Positions 1-11,818 of a stretch of 64,000 nucleotides of DNA are shown in pieces. Numbering within the stretch: the first letter of the stretch is position 1; every line of letters begins with the position of its first letter. Position numbers and translations under genes: made by a program. The stretch is from Notolepis coatsorum (Eukaryota; Chordata; Actinopteri; Aulopiformes; Paralepididae): NCBI GenBank assembly GCA_963971535.1, contig OZ020585.1, positions 157,490,915-157,554,914 on the forward strand, given 5' to 3'. The notes below the pieces were generated by a model. That model ran no database searches. It was not told the DNA's origin and saw nothing but the letters and a program-made list of their open reading frames with translations.

Positions 1-57
1 CCCCCCCCCCCCCCCCCCCCCACTCCTACCCACCCCCCCCCCCCCCCCCCCCCCCCC
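1..57. repeat. C-homopolymer low-complexity tract
   Basis: Almost pure C with a few A/T interruptions at the window edge. No coding or element structure is visible. Runs like this are also error-prone in assemblies. Confidence 0.9.
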
Positions 58-60
58 AAC

Positions 61-412
61 CACCTCCAATGTACAGTCCCACCCCCACCTACCCAATCCA
101 ATGTACAGTTTCTACGCCTAATGTATATACTCTTTTCTTTCTGGACTCTTTTTGTATCACAAATACAGTACTGTAATTGCAAATCTGGTATGTCATAAAT
201 GTATAGATGTAGCAGTACTGTCTATCTGTATGTCATGTATGTCATATATGTTACGATGAATTGGAAATGGGGGAACCTGGTGTAAACAAGACGAAAGTCT
301 TTCTCTGGTCTACATCCCCTTAACAATTGTATGTATTGAGCTGTACTGCACTGTACCCATTCTGCAATCTGTTAATAAAGTTTTCATTCATTCATTCATT
401 CACACACAGCTT
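61..412 (+). repeat. LINE 3' UTR copy with (ATTC)n tail (family c)
   Basis: AT-rich non-coding sequence ending in AATAAAG and a short ATTC microsatellite at about 385-402, which is the typical 3' end of a fish non-LTR retrotransposon. The same segment recurs at 8,325-8,435, 21,845-21,985, 22,915-23,337, 24,080-24,260 and, in part, 31,845-31,905. The 22,915 copy also keeps decayed C-terminal coding sequence, which supports a LINE rather than a SINE. Only the 3' part is present here. Confidence 0.7.
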
Positions 413-784
413 TGGCCAACGGCCCAACGCTACCCAAGCTACACAAACGACCATTCACACACAGCACATGTCGTATCTCCAAATGTTGTGAAGTAGCATA
501 TGTTTTGCCTGGAAAAAAACATCGTTATTAACAAAACATTCGGGAGGGGAAGGAAGGAAGAGTGGGGTAATGTCATGACATTTTCATTAATCTTACGTTA
601 CCTGCACGAGGAACGCAGGGCGAAAGGCCGCAACACAGGTCTCCACGTTGACGAAAGGCCTCTCGCTGTCGGGACAAAGCTATGGCCAGAGCCTTGTCAT
701 GGTGCAGGCCCGACTACATCTTCTGTCAAAGATGATGTCGTAGTCAGAGTGCCAGGGCCTGCTATTCTCAAGGCTAACTGATAG
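413..784. other. Unassigned unique-looking sequence
   Basis: No gene, splice pattern or repeat family was recognised. An open frame of 93 codons at 500-781 has no recognisable motif and no neighbouring exon, so it is not called. Confidence 0.4.
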
Positions 785-1420
785 CATCAAACGAACGTTC
801 CCAGCTGACGCTAAACAGCTAACTGGCTAACAGTTAGCTCAATCAGGCACCTGGCTGTATGTAGTAGCCGCATAGCATGCTTCTGCATTAGCTAACAGCT
901 AACAAGCTATGCGGCTACTGTCTACATACAGCCAGGTGCTCTCACCAGGCACACACAGTTAGCTACTAGTAGTACTATATATTAGCTAGTCGACCAGTTT
1001 GGCTCCAGAGAGAGAGAAAGATAGATAGGTCAGGTCCACGGCGGGTATATAATCATAGGTTGACTCACCATAACGCAGTATCAATGAATGCGGCGCGGCC
1101 GGCGCCAATGGTAAAGTTGGAAGGAGACTTGGCCCACGGTGTAATTTCTTCTTCTTCTTCTTCTTCTTCTTCTTCTTCGAGTACTTTCCGGCAGACTGGA
1201 CACCTTTCGGCGTATTGCTGCCTAACAGTTTATCTGCTCACAAGTTCTCTTCTCCTTCTTTTGAAAAGACATCCACTCGCCTCGCCTCGCTCCTCTGGAT
1301 AGGTTAGCTAACGCTAGTTAGCCGTTAGCTAAGCTAGCTACTAGCCGACATCATCATGGCTATCCCGACTGAACCACACGTTAGCACTCAATATTATAAC
1401 GTAGCTAAAGCTAACTAGCT
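785..1420. repeat. TTAGC/GCTAA-rich low-complexity region
   Basis: The words GCTAAC, TTAGCT and AGCTAGC recur many times on both strands, with a short (TTC)n run at about 1,147-1,178 and a GC-rich stretch near 1,090-1,110. A similar GCTAACGTTAGC-rich stretch is at 8,035-8,330. It could be an old DNA-transposon remnant or simple-sequence drift. No gene is supported. Confidence 0.5.
845..940. repeat. Imperfect inverted repeat (hairpin)
   Basis: The arm at 845-876 is the reverse complement of the arm at 906-940 apart from a 3-nt insertion (ACA) in the right arm and end differences. The loop of about 29 bp is itself GCTAA-rich. The arms read TGGCTGTATGTAG, then TAGCCGCATAGC. It is consistent with a small foldback element. 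Confidence 0.75.
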
Positions 1421-1562
1421 GTCCCTGTCTTTAGCCGGGATGGCTAGCCTGACTGAACTGTCTAACATGCAACAACTTTCATCTTCAGTCCATCTGCCGA
1501 ACGATGTCCTCTTCACCTTGGCTGGCATAAACTCCAATGCTGCACGCGCGGAATAGTCAGAC
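1421..1562. other. Unassigned sequence
   Basis: No recognisable gene or repeat. It lies between the TTAGC-rich region and the first foldback copy. Confidence 0.3.
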
Positions 1563-1886
1563 GCTACCTTACCTGTAACCCCTCCCCTCATTGAAACCAA
1601 TGCCTGCTGCAGAGCACCAGAGCTCCAATAGTGACCCAGGTGCAGACCCAGGAACAAGTCATTCTACAAACGTGTCTAATGTGAAATATATAAGCATATA
1701 AGCAAAACTAGATTTTAGGTCTGTGATGATAAAGGGCCTCGCGGGAAGGGGGGCCTCGCAAAAAAAAAAAAAAAAAAAAAATAAAAAAAATTTATATTTT
1801 TTTTTTTTTTTTTTTTTTTGCGAGGCCCCCCTTCCCGCGAGGCCCTGTGCGACCGCACTGCTCGCACACCCCCTGAGGCGGCCCTG
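1563..1886. mobile_element. Foldback element, copy 1
   Basis: Two perfect 26-nt arms (1,734-1,759 and 1,820-1,845) in inverted orientation enclose a pure A then T spacer, so the transcript would fold into one long hairpin. The surrounding sequence (about 1,563-1,733 and 1,846-1,886) matches the second copy at 13,198-13,487, so the repeat unit is larger than the hairpin. The right edge, read inward on the minus strand, begins CAGGGCCGCCTCAGGGG, which looks like a hAT-type terminus. I could not see a matching left terminus. Confidence 0.7.
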
Positions 1887-1959
1887 GTTAGTGTGTGATC
1901 ACGATAACCTGCAATGTGAACTATGCTTATGGCCCTTTTTTGGAGTATAAAAAGTGGAT

Positions 1960-2026
1960 AGGTGGATTGCATAGGTCTATGAATCGATATCGTGATTTTG
2001 TTTCGATTAATTGCCCAGCCCTACTG
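1960..2026 (-). mobile_element. Terminal fragment of a non-autonomous hAT-like element
   Basis: Read on the minus strand the fragment begins CAGTAGGGCTGGGCAATTAA, a terminus shared by abundant fish hAT-type MITEs. The other end is not visible before the assembly gap. Confidence 0.5.
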
Positions 2027-2034
2027 TGTAAATG

Positions 2035-2234
2035 NNNNNNNNNNNNNNNNNNNNNNNNNNNNNNNNNNNNNNNNNNNNNNNNNNNNNNNNNNNNNNNNNN
2101 NNNNNNNNNNNNNNNNNNNNNNNNNNNNNNNNNNNNNNNNNNNNNNNNNNNNNNNNNNNNNNNNNNNNNNNNNNNNNNNNNNNNNNNNNNNNNNNNNNNN
2201 NNNNNNNNNNNNNNNNNNNNNNNNNNNNNNNNNN
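2035..2234. other. Assembly gap (200 N)
   Basis: Exactly 200 consecutive N. The round number suggests a placeholder for a gap of unknown size. Frames crossing it are meaningless. Confidence 0.99.
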
Positions 2235-2730
2235 TTCCATTGTTCCAAGAGTTCAAGAGCTTCACACCTCCTGGTTGTCTGCCAAGGTGTCTGGTTCAAA
2301 CCAAGATTTCTATCCAGTTTATAATTGTAGATGTTTTAGCTAAAATGTCTAACTAAAATGTCAGTATTATTCCGTTTTTAGTATTTACTCTGTTATGACT
2401 CTGTTATGACTCCAACAAACAAACAAAGCCTAAGTCCACTAGAAGTTGGTATAGTTATTATTATTTTTTGTGTCTCCTTGTAGAGATATCCAGGTTTTGG
2501 TTTGTGATGTAGACCTCTCAGTCTAGTGATATTTACTTCTTTATGACTCCAACAAAGCACTGTTCCACTCGAAATTGGTATAATCCTCTTTAGTTCCTTG
2601 TAGGGATGTCCGAGTTTATTCCAGTTGAGTGTCTTTTTTCTTTTTCTCCAGTTTTTTTTCCAGTTTTCAGCCTAAAATTAGGAGGTTCTAGGAGCTCCTA
2701 GGAACACAACCTCTCTCCTGGACTGTTAAC
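2235..2730. repeat. Unassigned sequence with a diverged direct duplication
   Basis: Two related segments of about 130 bp (about 2,395-2,520 and 2,535-2,640) share TTATGACTCCAACAAA, a CCACTxGAAxTTGGTATA motif and CTTGTAGxGATxTCC in the same order. No gene was recognised. Confidence 0.5.
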
Positions 2731-2792
<62 letters not shown>

Positions 2793-2824
2793 CTCTCTCT
2801 CTCTTTCTCTCGCTCTCTCTCTCC
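2731..2824. repeat. (CT)n microsatellite
   Basis: Dinucleotide CT run with a few interruptions. Confidence 0.95.
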
Positions 2825-2892
2825 CTGCTCGATACGTGTGATTCCATCTAGTCTAGAGTGAATACAGTAATGCAAGACTGAATGGGGTGAGC

Positions 2893-3056
2893 GAAGAGAT
2901 ATAGAGATAGAGATAGAGAGAGAAATAAGAGAGAGAAAGAAGAGAGAGAGAGAGAGAGAGAGAGAAGAGAGGAGAGAGTGAGAGAGGAGAGAGAGTAACA
3001 GAAAGAGAGAGAGAGTGACAGAGAGAGAGAGAGCGAGAAAGAAAGGAGAGAGAAGA
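2893..3056. repeat. (GA)n-rich purine tract
   Basis: An interrupted GA/AGAGA tract, purine-only for long stretches. With the (CT)n run at 2,731-2,824 it makes complementary polypurine and polypyrimidine tracts about 70-300 bp apart. Confidence 0.9.
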
Positions 3057-3252
3057 GGATAATCAACATGATGGACTTTACACTTTCTTTCTTGGTACTC
3101 AGGACCAGGAGAATAATCCTGCCCTTAATTGTAGAGAGGCGACCAGAGAGGCTCTGCATTGAGAAGCAGCTTTAATTAGATGAGGTTTGAGGCTGGGAGA
3201 GAGTTCTCAGTGGGGGTCAGATCCCCTGTCAGGGGAGACACATGCATGTGCA

Positions 3253-3593
<341 letters not shown>

Positions 3594-5801
3594 TTCAAGT
3601 TCTTTAATAGTTGTCATACAGAAGTACAGAATACTTTCATACAAAATGCTTCTTACTGTTACGCTCCAGAGACTGTGCTAGACAAGATAGTATCAAATAA
3701 CATAATAACATAATATAGCATGAATTTAGAAGAAGAAAAATGAGGTCACAGTGTTCGGTATAGACATATGTACAATGTTCTGAGTTACCATATAATATAC
3801 AATACACAATACTATGCAGTGTACTAATGTACAGTACTATCTAGTGCAAAGCAGAAATGGGATGAGGTACAATTGTAGGTACAATTTACAGTAAGGTGTA
3901 GGAGTTGTAGTGCAATCCTTCATCCATAAATATAAAGTGTGGGGAGTGGGTGCTACAGTGTGTTTGTTTAAAGTGGGTGTGTGCTATAAAGTGTGTGGAG
4001 TGGGTGCTACAGTGTGTTTGTTTAAAGTGAGTGTGTGCGTGTGGATGTGTGTGCTATGTGCGTTTGGTGGTTGTTGTTGTGTAGTGTTCATTCATTGTTC
4101 GTTTAGCAGCCTGATGGCCTGGGGATAGAAGCTTCTTCTGAGTCTTTCTGTGCTCGCCTTGAGACTCCGGTATCGCTTGCCTGACCGCAGCAGTTCAAAG
4201 AGGCAGTTGTTCGGGTGACTGGAGTCTTTAATGATTCTCTTAGCCTTGCCCTTGCAACGCTTGTTGTAAATGTTCTGGAGGGTGGGGAGCCCCCCTCTAA
4301 TTGTGCGTTCGGCTGAACGTGTCACTCTTTGTAGTCTGCTTCGGTCTTGTGCAGTGCTATTCCCAAAACCAGGAGGTGATGTTGCCGGTCAAGATGCTCT
4401 CTATTGTACATGAGTAGAAGTTCTTAAGGATCTTCTGGCTGACTTGGAACTTCCTTAGGCGCCTGAGGAAGTAGAGGCGTTGTCGTGCCTTCTTCACAAC
4501 ACTGTCAATGTGTGTGGTCCATGTCAAGTCCTCGGATATGTAGGTTCCGAGGTACTTAAAGCTGTTGACTCTCTCAACCGGTGCCCCGTCGATGCTGAGG
4601 GGGCTGTAGTCCTTGACCCCCGACCTCCTGAAGTCCATAATCATCTCCTTTGTTTTGCTGACGTTCAGGGAGAGGCTGTTTTCCTGGCACCATCCCGCCA
4701 GGACCTTGACCTCTTCCAGGTAGGCCCTCTCGTCGTTGGCAGAGATCAGGCCCCACCACCACTGTGTCGTCAGCAAATTTGATGATTGTATTGCTACTCC
4801 GCTGAGCCACACAGTCGTGTGTGTACAGGGAGTAGAGGAGGGGACTCAGAACACAGCCCTGGGGGGCCCCTATGTTGAGGGTGATGGATGAGGAGGTGCA
4901 GTTGCCTGCTCTCACCACCTGGGGTCTGCCAGTCAGGAAGTCCAAGACCCACTGGCAGAGGTCATAGCCCAAGCCCAGGTCCCTGAGCTTGGCTATGAGT
5001 ATGGAGGGGACTATGGTATTGAATGCCGAGCTGTAGTCGATTGAATAGCATTCTCACATAGTTCCCCTGCCTCTTGTCCAGGTGTGATGCTGCTGTGTGC
5101 AGCACATGGGCTATGGCGTCCTCCGTGGACCTGTTGGGGCGGTATGCAAATTGCAGGGGGTCCATGTTGATGGGGAGGGAGGAGCAGATGTAGCCCTTTA
5201 CTAGCTTCTCAAAGCACTTCATGGCTATGGAGGTGAGAGCTACAGGGCGGTAGTCGTTGAGGCAAGCAGGCTTGGATTTTTTGGGTACAGGGATAATAGT
5301 GGACTTCTTCAGGCAGGTGGGGATGACAGCCTGTTCTAAGGACAGGTTAAATATGTCAGTGAATACTGGGGCCAGTTGGTCGGCACAGACTTTTAGGACG
5401 CGGCCGGGGATGCCGTCCGGACCTGCTGCCTTCCTGATATTCACTTTTTTAAAGGTTCGCCTCACCTCATGCTCTGTTACCTGAACACTGCGCCTCCATC
5501 AGCAGCCGACCCCCCCCCCCCCCATTGCCGTGGCTTGTGAGCTGGTGTTGTTATTACCAGCATCAAACCTCGCATAGAAGGTATTGAGGTCATTTGCTAA
5601 GGAGATGTCACTGTTCAGTTTGAGGGAGGCGCCTTTGTAGTCTGTCATCGTTTTGAGCCCCTGCCACATAGCTCTAGAGTCAGCTTGTTCAAACTGGAGT
5701 TCAATTTTATCCCTGTAGCGCCGTTTGGCCTCTGACACTGTCCTCCTTACGTTGTATCGCACCACCTTGTGGTCATTCATGTTGCCTGCCACTAGGCCTC
5801 T
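3594..5801 (-). pseudogene. 5'-truncated L2/CR1-type LINE, reverse transcriptase broken by frameshifts (family a)
   Basis: Minus-strand non-LTR retrotransposon. Coding blocks in order are 5,499-5,792 (linker before RT), 4,962-5,465 (RT blocks with [13 protein letters not shown] and [20 protein letters not shown]), 4,574-4,972 ([20 protein letters not shown], then the catalytic FADD), 4,357-4,812 and 4,092-4,325 (C-terminal region ending FYPQAIRLLNEQ). The blocks lie in different frames, so the copy is dead. No endonuclease domain remains. The 3' UTR runs 4,091-3,594 and ends in a TTGAAC tail against (GATA)n. Its closest relative in the window is 9,456-10,624. The L2/CR1/Rex1-like clade is inferred from the RT motifs; the family name was not determined. 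Confidence 0.88.
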
Positions 5802-6205
<404 letters not shown>

Positions 6206-6388
6206 ACAGCCTCATTATAGGAATATTCCACAATTATTACATTTGACAGTAATAATGGCACACATAAATTCACACAGCATGCACATTTGTTGATAACATG
6301 CAGGACTACAGTAGATCTTGAGACAGATGAATGCGTATATCCGCTGCCACTCTGCAAGGCCATGCAGATCGAGCGTAGGCGCAGACTC

Positions 6389-6706
6389 CACACACACTCC
6401 CTCACACCACACACTCACTCACACAAACTCAAACACGCTCACACACACACACACAAACACACACGTGCACACACACGCACGCACTCACTCACACACTCAC
6501 TCACACACACACACACACATGCTCATACACACTCACTCACACACTCACTCACTCACACACTCACGCACACACTCACACGCATACACACACTCATGCACAC
6601 ACACACGGATAAGAACATGTACACGCAAACACATACACACTCGAGTGCCTCTCTAATGAATACACATACGCATGTACATGCACACACACACACACACAGT
6701 CGCACA

Positions 6707-6754
<48 letters not shown>
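6389..6754. repeat. CA/CACT-rich microsatellite region
   Basis: Interrupted CACACT and CA runs. All frames here are low complexity. Confidence 0.93.
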
Positions 6755-6757
<3 letters not shown>

Positions 6758-7420
6758 AGTACATTTCTTTAAATGTACAGAACCTGCCACAGTGTTATTG
6801 TTGCTGCAGCCTCGCTGCCGCGTATTTGCGTTGTCTTGAATAATTTGTATCGACTGACTGGCAGGAAGTGGTCCTAACAAGGTTCCTCCGCGTGACAACA
6901 CCAGGGGGGGGGGCTGCTTTCAACGGTAATTGTGTAGCAATCAATCACCACAAGGCCAGAAACAACCACTCGATTCTGATGCTATTTTTGGAACGGAGAC
7001 ATTCGTCCGATTCCATTGTTTTTAATAAAGGCCCAATCGCTGATTCAAAATTAAACAAGTGGTTAGCCCCAGTAAGAAAAGAAAAGAAAAGAAAACTAGA
7101 AAACTATTGTGAACTATTTAGATTTTCTAGCTGATGTGATGTGTAATGTGACCTATATTTTCGTAAGAATGTTCTAAATGGCCTATTTTCCATATCTACT
7201 GTGGGTGAATGTTGAAGTGAGTAAGGATTCACTCAGACACAGGTAGACGCAGTTTATAAGGTTTATTAAGCTTACAACCCAGGAGAATTGGCTGGAGAGA
7301 CCCAACGAGCCCCTGGCCGGGGGGGGGGGTCTCGTAACGGCCTCCTCGAGACAGGGGAAAACGCTGATCTATATAGGTCCTAGAAAATGGGTGTGTCTAG
7401 GTGAGAGGGACAATTGGATT
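6755..7420. other. Unassigned sequence
   Basis: No gene recognised. It contains a run of G at 6,905-6,912, an AAAAG run near 7,077-7,092, and at 7,200-7,380 a block with an inverted poly-A signal and G runs that might be an LTR remnant, but no partner LTR was found. Confidence 0.3.
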
Positions 7421-7545
7421 GGATGGGGGGGGGGGGGGGGGTGAGTTAGGAGGAGGGGGGGGGGGGGGCATGGTTTGGGAGGGTTGCAGGTGAAAGGTGA
7501 ATGGATGGGGGAGGGTAATGGGGTGGGGGGGGTGGTTGAAACATT
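7421..7545 (+). repeat. G-run-rich tract
   Basis: Several runs of 7-19 consecutive G within 125 bp, with G-quadruplex potential on the + strand. No gene is supported. Confidence 0.8.
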
Positions 7546-7583
7546 GCTGGGGGATTGTTTGAGGGGGATGCAGCAAGAACAGA

Positions 7584-8748
7584 GAGACGCTGAGGTTACA
7601 CCTAGGGTGTTTTCGTTTCGTTTTCAGGATGAGTTTCGCTTTTCCAGGTGGCAACGTAGTGGCAGCCGAGTTAGACATTCGTTTTGCAACCTGAGCACTT
7701 TCGTTTTGCCTCCTGAGCACAGTGATGTAGTACAATGCCAAAGCAGTAGGTGGCGAACATGAAGGCAATTTTCAACCAATCAGAACTTGAATGTGCCAAT
7801 ACACTTCCTGCAAAAAAAAATACACAAGCCGCCATCTTTAAATGCCTCCTTGAGCTATTTAGCCACTGTAGCACTTATTTTTCAGCAAAGAACGTGCAAT
7901 AAACAAAACGGATACATTCACTGTGTTCTGCCTCTCATTTGTTGATGAAACAAAACTAACATCAACACAATTGAACACCAAAAGCGGAGTTTAGTCTCAT
8001 CGGCGCCTATTTTGTTAGCTTACATGCTAACGTGAATGGAATATGCCAGTATAACAGTATAGCATTGTGGCTAGCAGCTAACGTTAGCTCACGTTAGTTA
8101 GCCAGCCAGCACCAAACTGATATCGGGAGCTATCAGTAACTAGATAACATTAGAGACAATGCCTCATGTATTAAACAAAAGTGAATAGATGACTGGGCCA
8201 TTTTGTTTAATGCTTGTTATGTTGAAAGAGGGGCTCTGAGCTAACAGGGTCTGGTAGCTAGGTAGCTACGGTAGGTAGCTAACGTTAGCTCACGTTAGCC
8301 AGCTGCTCATGCAATCGTTAATGCTAGCAGAATGAATGGATGTAAACTTTATTTTACATATTGCTGAATGGGTACAATACAATATGGCTCAATACAAACA
8401 ATTGTTAAGGGAATGCAGACTTTTGTAGCTTGGACTGGGGTCCTTATAACAATAACTTGACAACACATGGTAGCTGCAGCTATTTGGGACAGCTCTGTTG
8501 TCACTGGACGTTGGTGAGGGCACGCAGATGTCGGTATCTACTGCGCATGGGCGTTGAGCAAAAACGGCTCAGCGCAGATTACACGACACGTTCTCGGCGA
8601 GTTTTGGCGAGTATCCAAAACGAAAACACCTTTTCAGCGTTCCCGCTAGGGCAACGCGTTTTCCTGCCAAAACGGCATTTCTATGTAACAGGGACAGCAA
8701 ACGTATTCATTCAGCAACAAAACGAAAACAAAAACGCCCAGTGTAACC
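7584..8748. mobile_element. Candidate TIR DNA-transposon derivative
   Basis: The left edge reads GAGGTTACACCTAGGGTGTT followed by TTCGTTTCGTTTT. The reverse complement of the right edge (about 8,705-8,748) reads TAGGTTACACTGGGCGTTTT followed by TGTTTTCGTTTT. No transposase frame is present; the interior holds GCTAACGTTAGC-rich sequence and a family c LINE tail (8,325-8,435). Boundaries are approximate and no clear target duplication was read. Confidence 0.55.
8325..8435 (-). repeat. LINE 3' UTR copy (family c)
   Basis: Minus-strand copy of the tail segment seen at 61-412, with the GAATGGGTACAATACAA motif and the AATTGTTAAGGG motif. Confidence 0.6.
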
Positions 8749-8754
8749 TAGGCC

Positions 8755-9060
8755 TCAGACTCAGCTTCTTCCCCCAGGCCATCAGAACACTGAACACTGA
8801 TCTCTCCACACACAAGCACACATGAACACACACACAATACACATCCTGCATGCTCTCACACAAACACACTACAGGTCACTTTAGGAAAAAGCAAAGGTCA
8901 CTTTAAAAAACATAAATGTATGTTTTGTATAGTATAGTTAGTATAGTATAGTTATATAGCATAACTGTATATTGTATAGTATATTGTGTAGTAGTGTATA
9001 TAGGACTCATTACCTTTAATTCGTAAGCTTAGTGTATAGTATTTTATCTTAGTACCGTTT
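8755..9060 (+). pseudogene. LINE C-terminal coding remnant and 3' UTR
   Basis: The first 70 bp translate to RLSFFPQAIRTLNTDL and then a stop. This corresponds to the FYPQAIRLLN end of L2-type LINE ORF2. A CA-rich and TATAG-rich 3' UTR follows. It is a different subfamily from the 9,456 copy. Confidence 0.6.
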
Positions 9061-9455
9061 ACAAGATTCAAGATACAAGAGTTTTATTTGTCACGGCATA
9101 CAGGTATACAGTGAAATGTGGGGGGTCTCGCCCGCAACGATGTGCATAATACAAGTAATAATATAATATAAGAGTCCAACCAATAGAGCGACAATGCTAT
9201 AAAGTGCAATAAACAAGTAAACAAAGTAGGCATATCGGTATCTGTACATGAGCTATTTACAGAGCATGCCCCAGGTCCTGTGGCAGTGCAGTACACTGTT
9301 AGCTACGGATGAGGCATTGGGTCTTTATGTATTATTATATTATTTTATTCTATTATTATTTGTATTTTTTTGCACATTCAAGGCGGGCATGGCCACCTTC
9401 ATTTCACTACATGTCTTGTGTATGTATGTGACTAATACATCTCTAATACATCTCT
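9061..9455. repeat. LINE 3' tail fragments
   Basis: 9,066-9,120 carries a TTTTATTTGTCACGGC tail motif, and 9,365-9,445 an AT-rich 3' UTR motif (TTTCACTACATGTCTTGTG). Both are typical of fish LINE 3' UTRs. No coding sequence is recognised. Confidence 0.45.
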
Positions 9456-10624
9456 CATCAAATTTGCTGATGACACAGTAGTGGTGGGCCTGATCTCTGC
9501 CAACGACGAGAGGGCCTACCTGGAAGAGGTAGAGAATCTGTCACAGTGGTGTCAGGAGAACTGCCTCTCCCTGAACGTCAGCAAAACAAAAGAGATGATT
9601 GTGGACTTCAGGAGGTCGGGGGTCAAGGACTACAGCCCCCTCAGCATCGACGGGGCACCGGTTGAGAGAGTGAACAGTTTCAAGTACCTCGGAGCCCACA
9701 TATCCGAGGACTTGACATGGACCACACACATTGACAGTGTTGTGAAGAAGGCACGACAACGCCTCTACTTCCTCAGGCACCTAAGGAAGTTCCAAGTCAG
9801 TCAGAAGATCCTTAGGAACTTCTACTCATGTACAATAGAGAGCATCCTGACTGGCAACATCACCTCCTGGTTTGGGAATAGCACTGCACAAGACCGTAGC
9901 AGACTACAAAGAGTGACACGTTCAGCCGAACGCACAATTGGAGGGGGGCTTCCCACCCTCCAGAACATTTACAACAAGCGGTGCAGGGGGAAGGCTAAGA
10001 GAATCATCAAGGACTCCAGCCACCCGAACAACTGCCTCTTTGAACTGCTGCGGTCAGGCAAGCGATACCGGAGTCTTAAGGCGAGCACAGAAAGACTCAG
10101 AAGAAGCTTCTATCCCCAGGCCATCAGGCTGCTAAACGAACAATAAACACTATGCAACAACCATCAAATGCACACAGCACACACACCCACACGCACACAC
10201 TCACTTAAACAAACAACACACTGCAGCACCCACTCTCCACACTTTAGAGCACACAAACACACTTTATATTTATTGATAAAGGATTTGCACTACAACTCGT
10301 ACACCTACTGTAAATTGTACCTAAATTGCACCTCATCCCATTTCTGCCTTGCACTATATAGTATTGTATATTAGTACACTGCATAGTATATATTATATGG
10401 TAACTCAGTTACGTTTATTCTGCATCGAACATTGTACATATGTCTATACTGAACACCGTGACCTCATTTTTTTACTTCTAATTTACATGCTATACTATGT
10501 TATTTTATTTCATACTTATCTTGTCTTGCACAGTCTCTGGAGCGTAACAGTAAGAAGCATTTTGTATAAAAGTATTCTGTACTTCTGTATGACAACTATT
10601 AAAGAAACTTGAACTTGAACTTGA
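9456..10624 (+). pseudogene. 5'-truncated L2/CR1-type LINE with intact RT C-terminal half (family a)
   Basis: The copy starts in the middle of the reverse transcriptase at the catalytic FADD motif (about 9,462-9,480). It then reads without interruption to a stop at 10,146, ending FYPQAIRLLNEQ. The 3' UTR continues to about 10,624 and ends in repeated CTTGAA. The intact 221-codon frame suggests a fairly recent insertion, but with no endonuclease and no N-terminal RT it cannot be autonomous. Confidence 0.88.
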
Positions 10625-11557
<933 letters not shown>

Positions 11558-11572
11558 TCAAGAGTGCAAGCA

Positions 11573-11677
11573 TATAGCTCCTTACACCTCTGTAAGATAA
11601 GATATTATTTTATTGATCCCCTTGGGGAAATTCGCCGTCATAGCAGCATGAGGGGGTGGGGGGAGTGGAGGTCCCAG
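11573..11677 (-). repeat. LINE 3' end (family b) forming the target of the next element
   Basis: Minus-strand CCCCAAGGGGATCAATAAA tail with a GATAAG microsatellite, interrupted at about 11,677. Sequence at 33,285-33,420 may be the continuation, since it resumes with AT-rich 3' UTR-like sequence. Confidence 0.5.
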
Positions 11678-11818
11678 GGCCCTATTCCCCGTACCTGGTT
11701 CAACTAAGTCGATCAAGAGTCCCATTATCCAGATTCAATTAACCCGATGTTTGAAGCCGCGATTTTCCTGTTCCTCGAAGGTGGATTCAGTCTCGTTAAC
11801 TCAAACCAGACTTGAGAC
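11678..11818. mobile_element. Left arm of a TIR element (right arm 31,754-33,284)
   Basis: The terminus GGCCCTATTCCCCGTACCTGG (first 20 nt considered) is matched by the reverse complement of 33,264-33,284 with two differences. The arms are separated by the hAT-bounded block, so the element seems to have been split by it. No transposase is visible. Confidence 0.6.

Noticed and set aside
1895..2356. Frames crossing the gap
   Set aside because: 200 of the bases are N.
7397..7768. Proline-rich minus-strand frame
   Set aside because: It is derived from the G-run tract.
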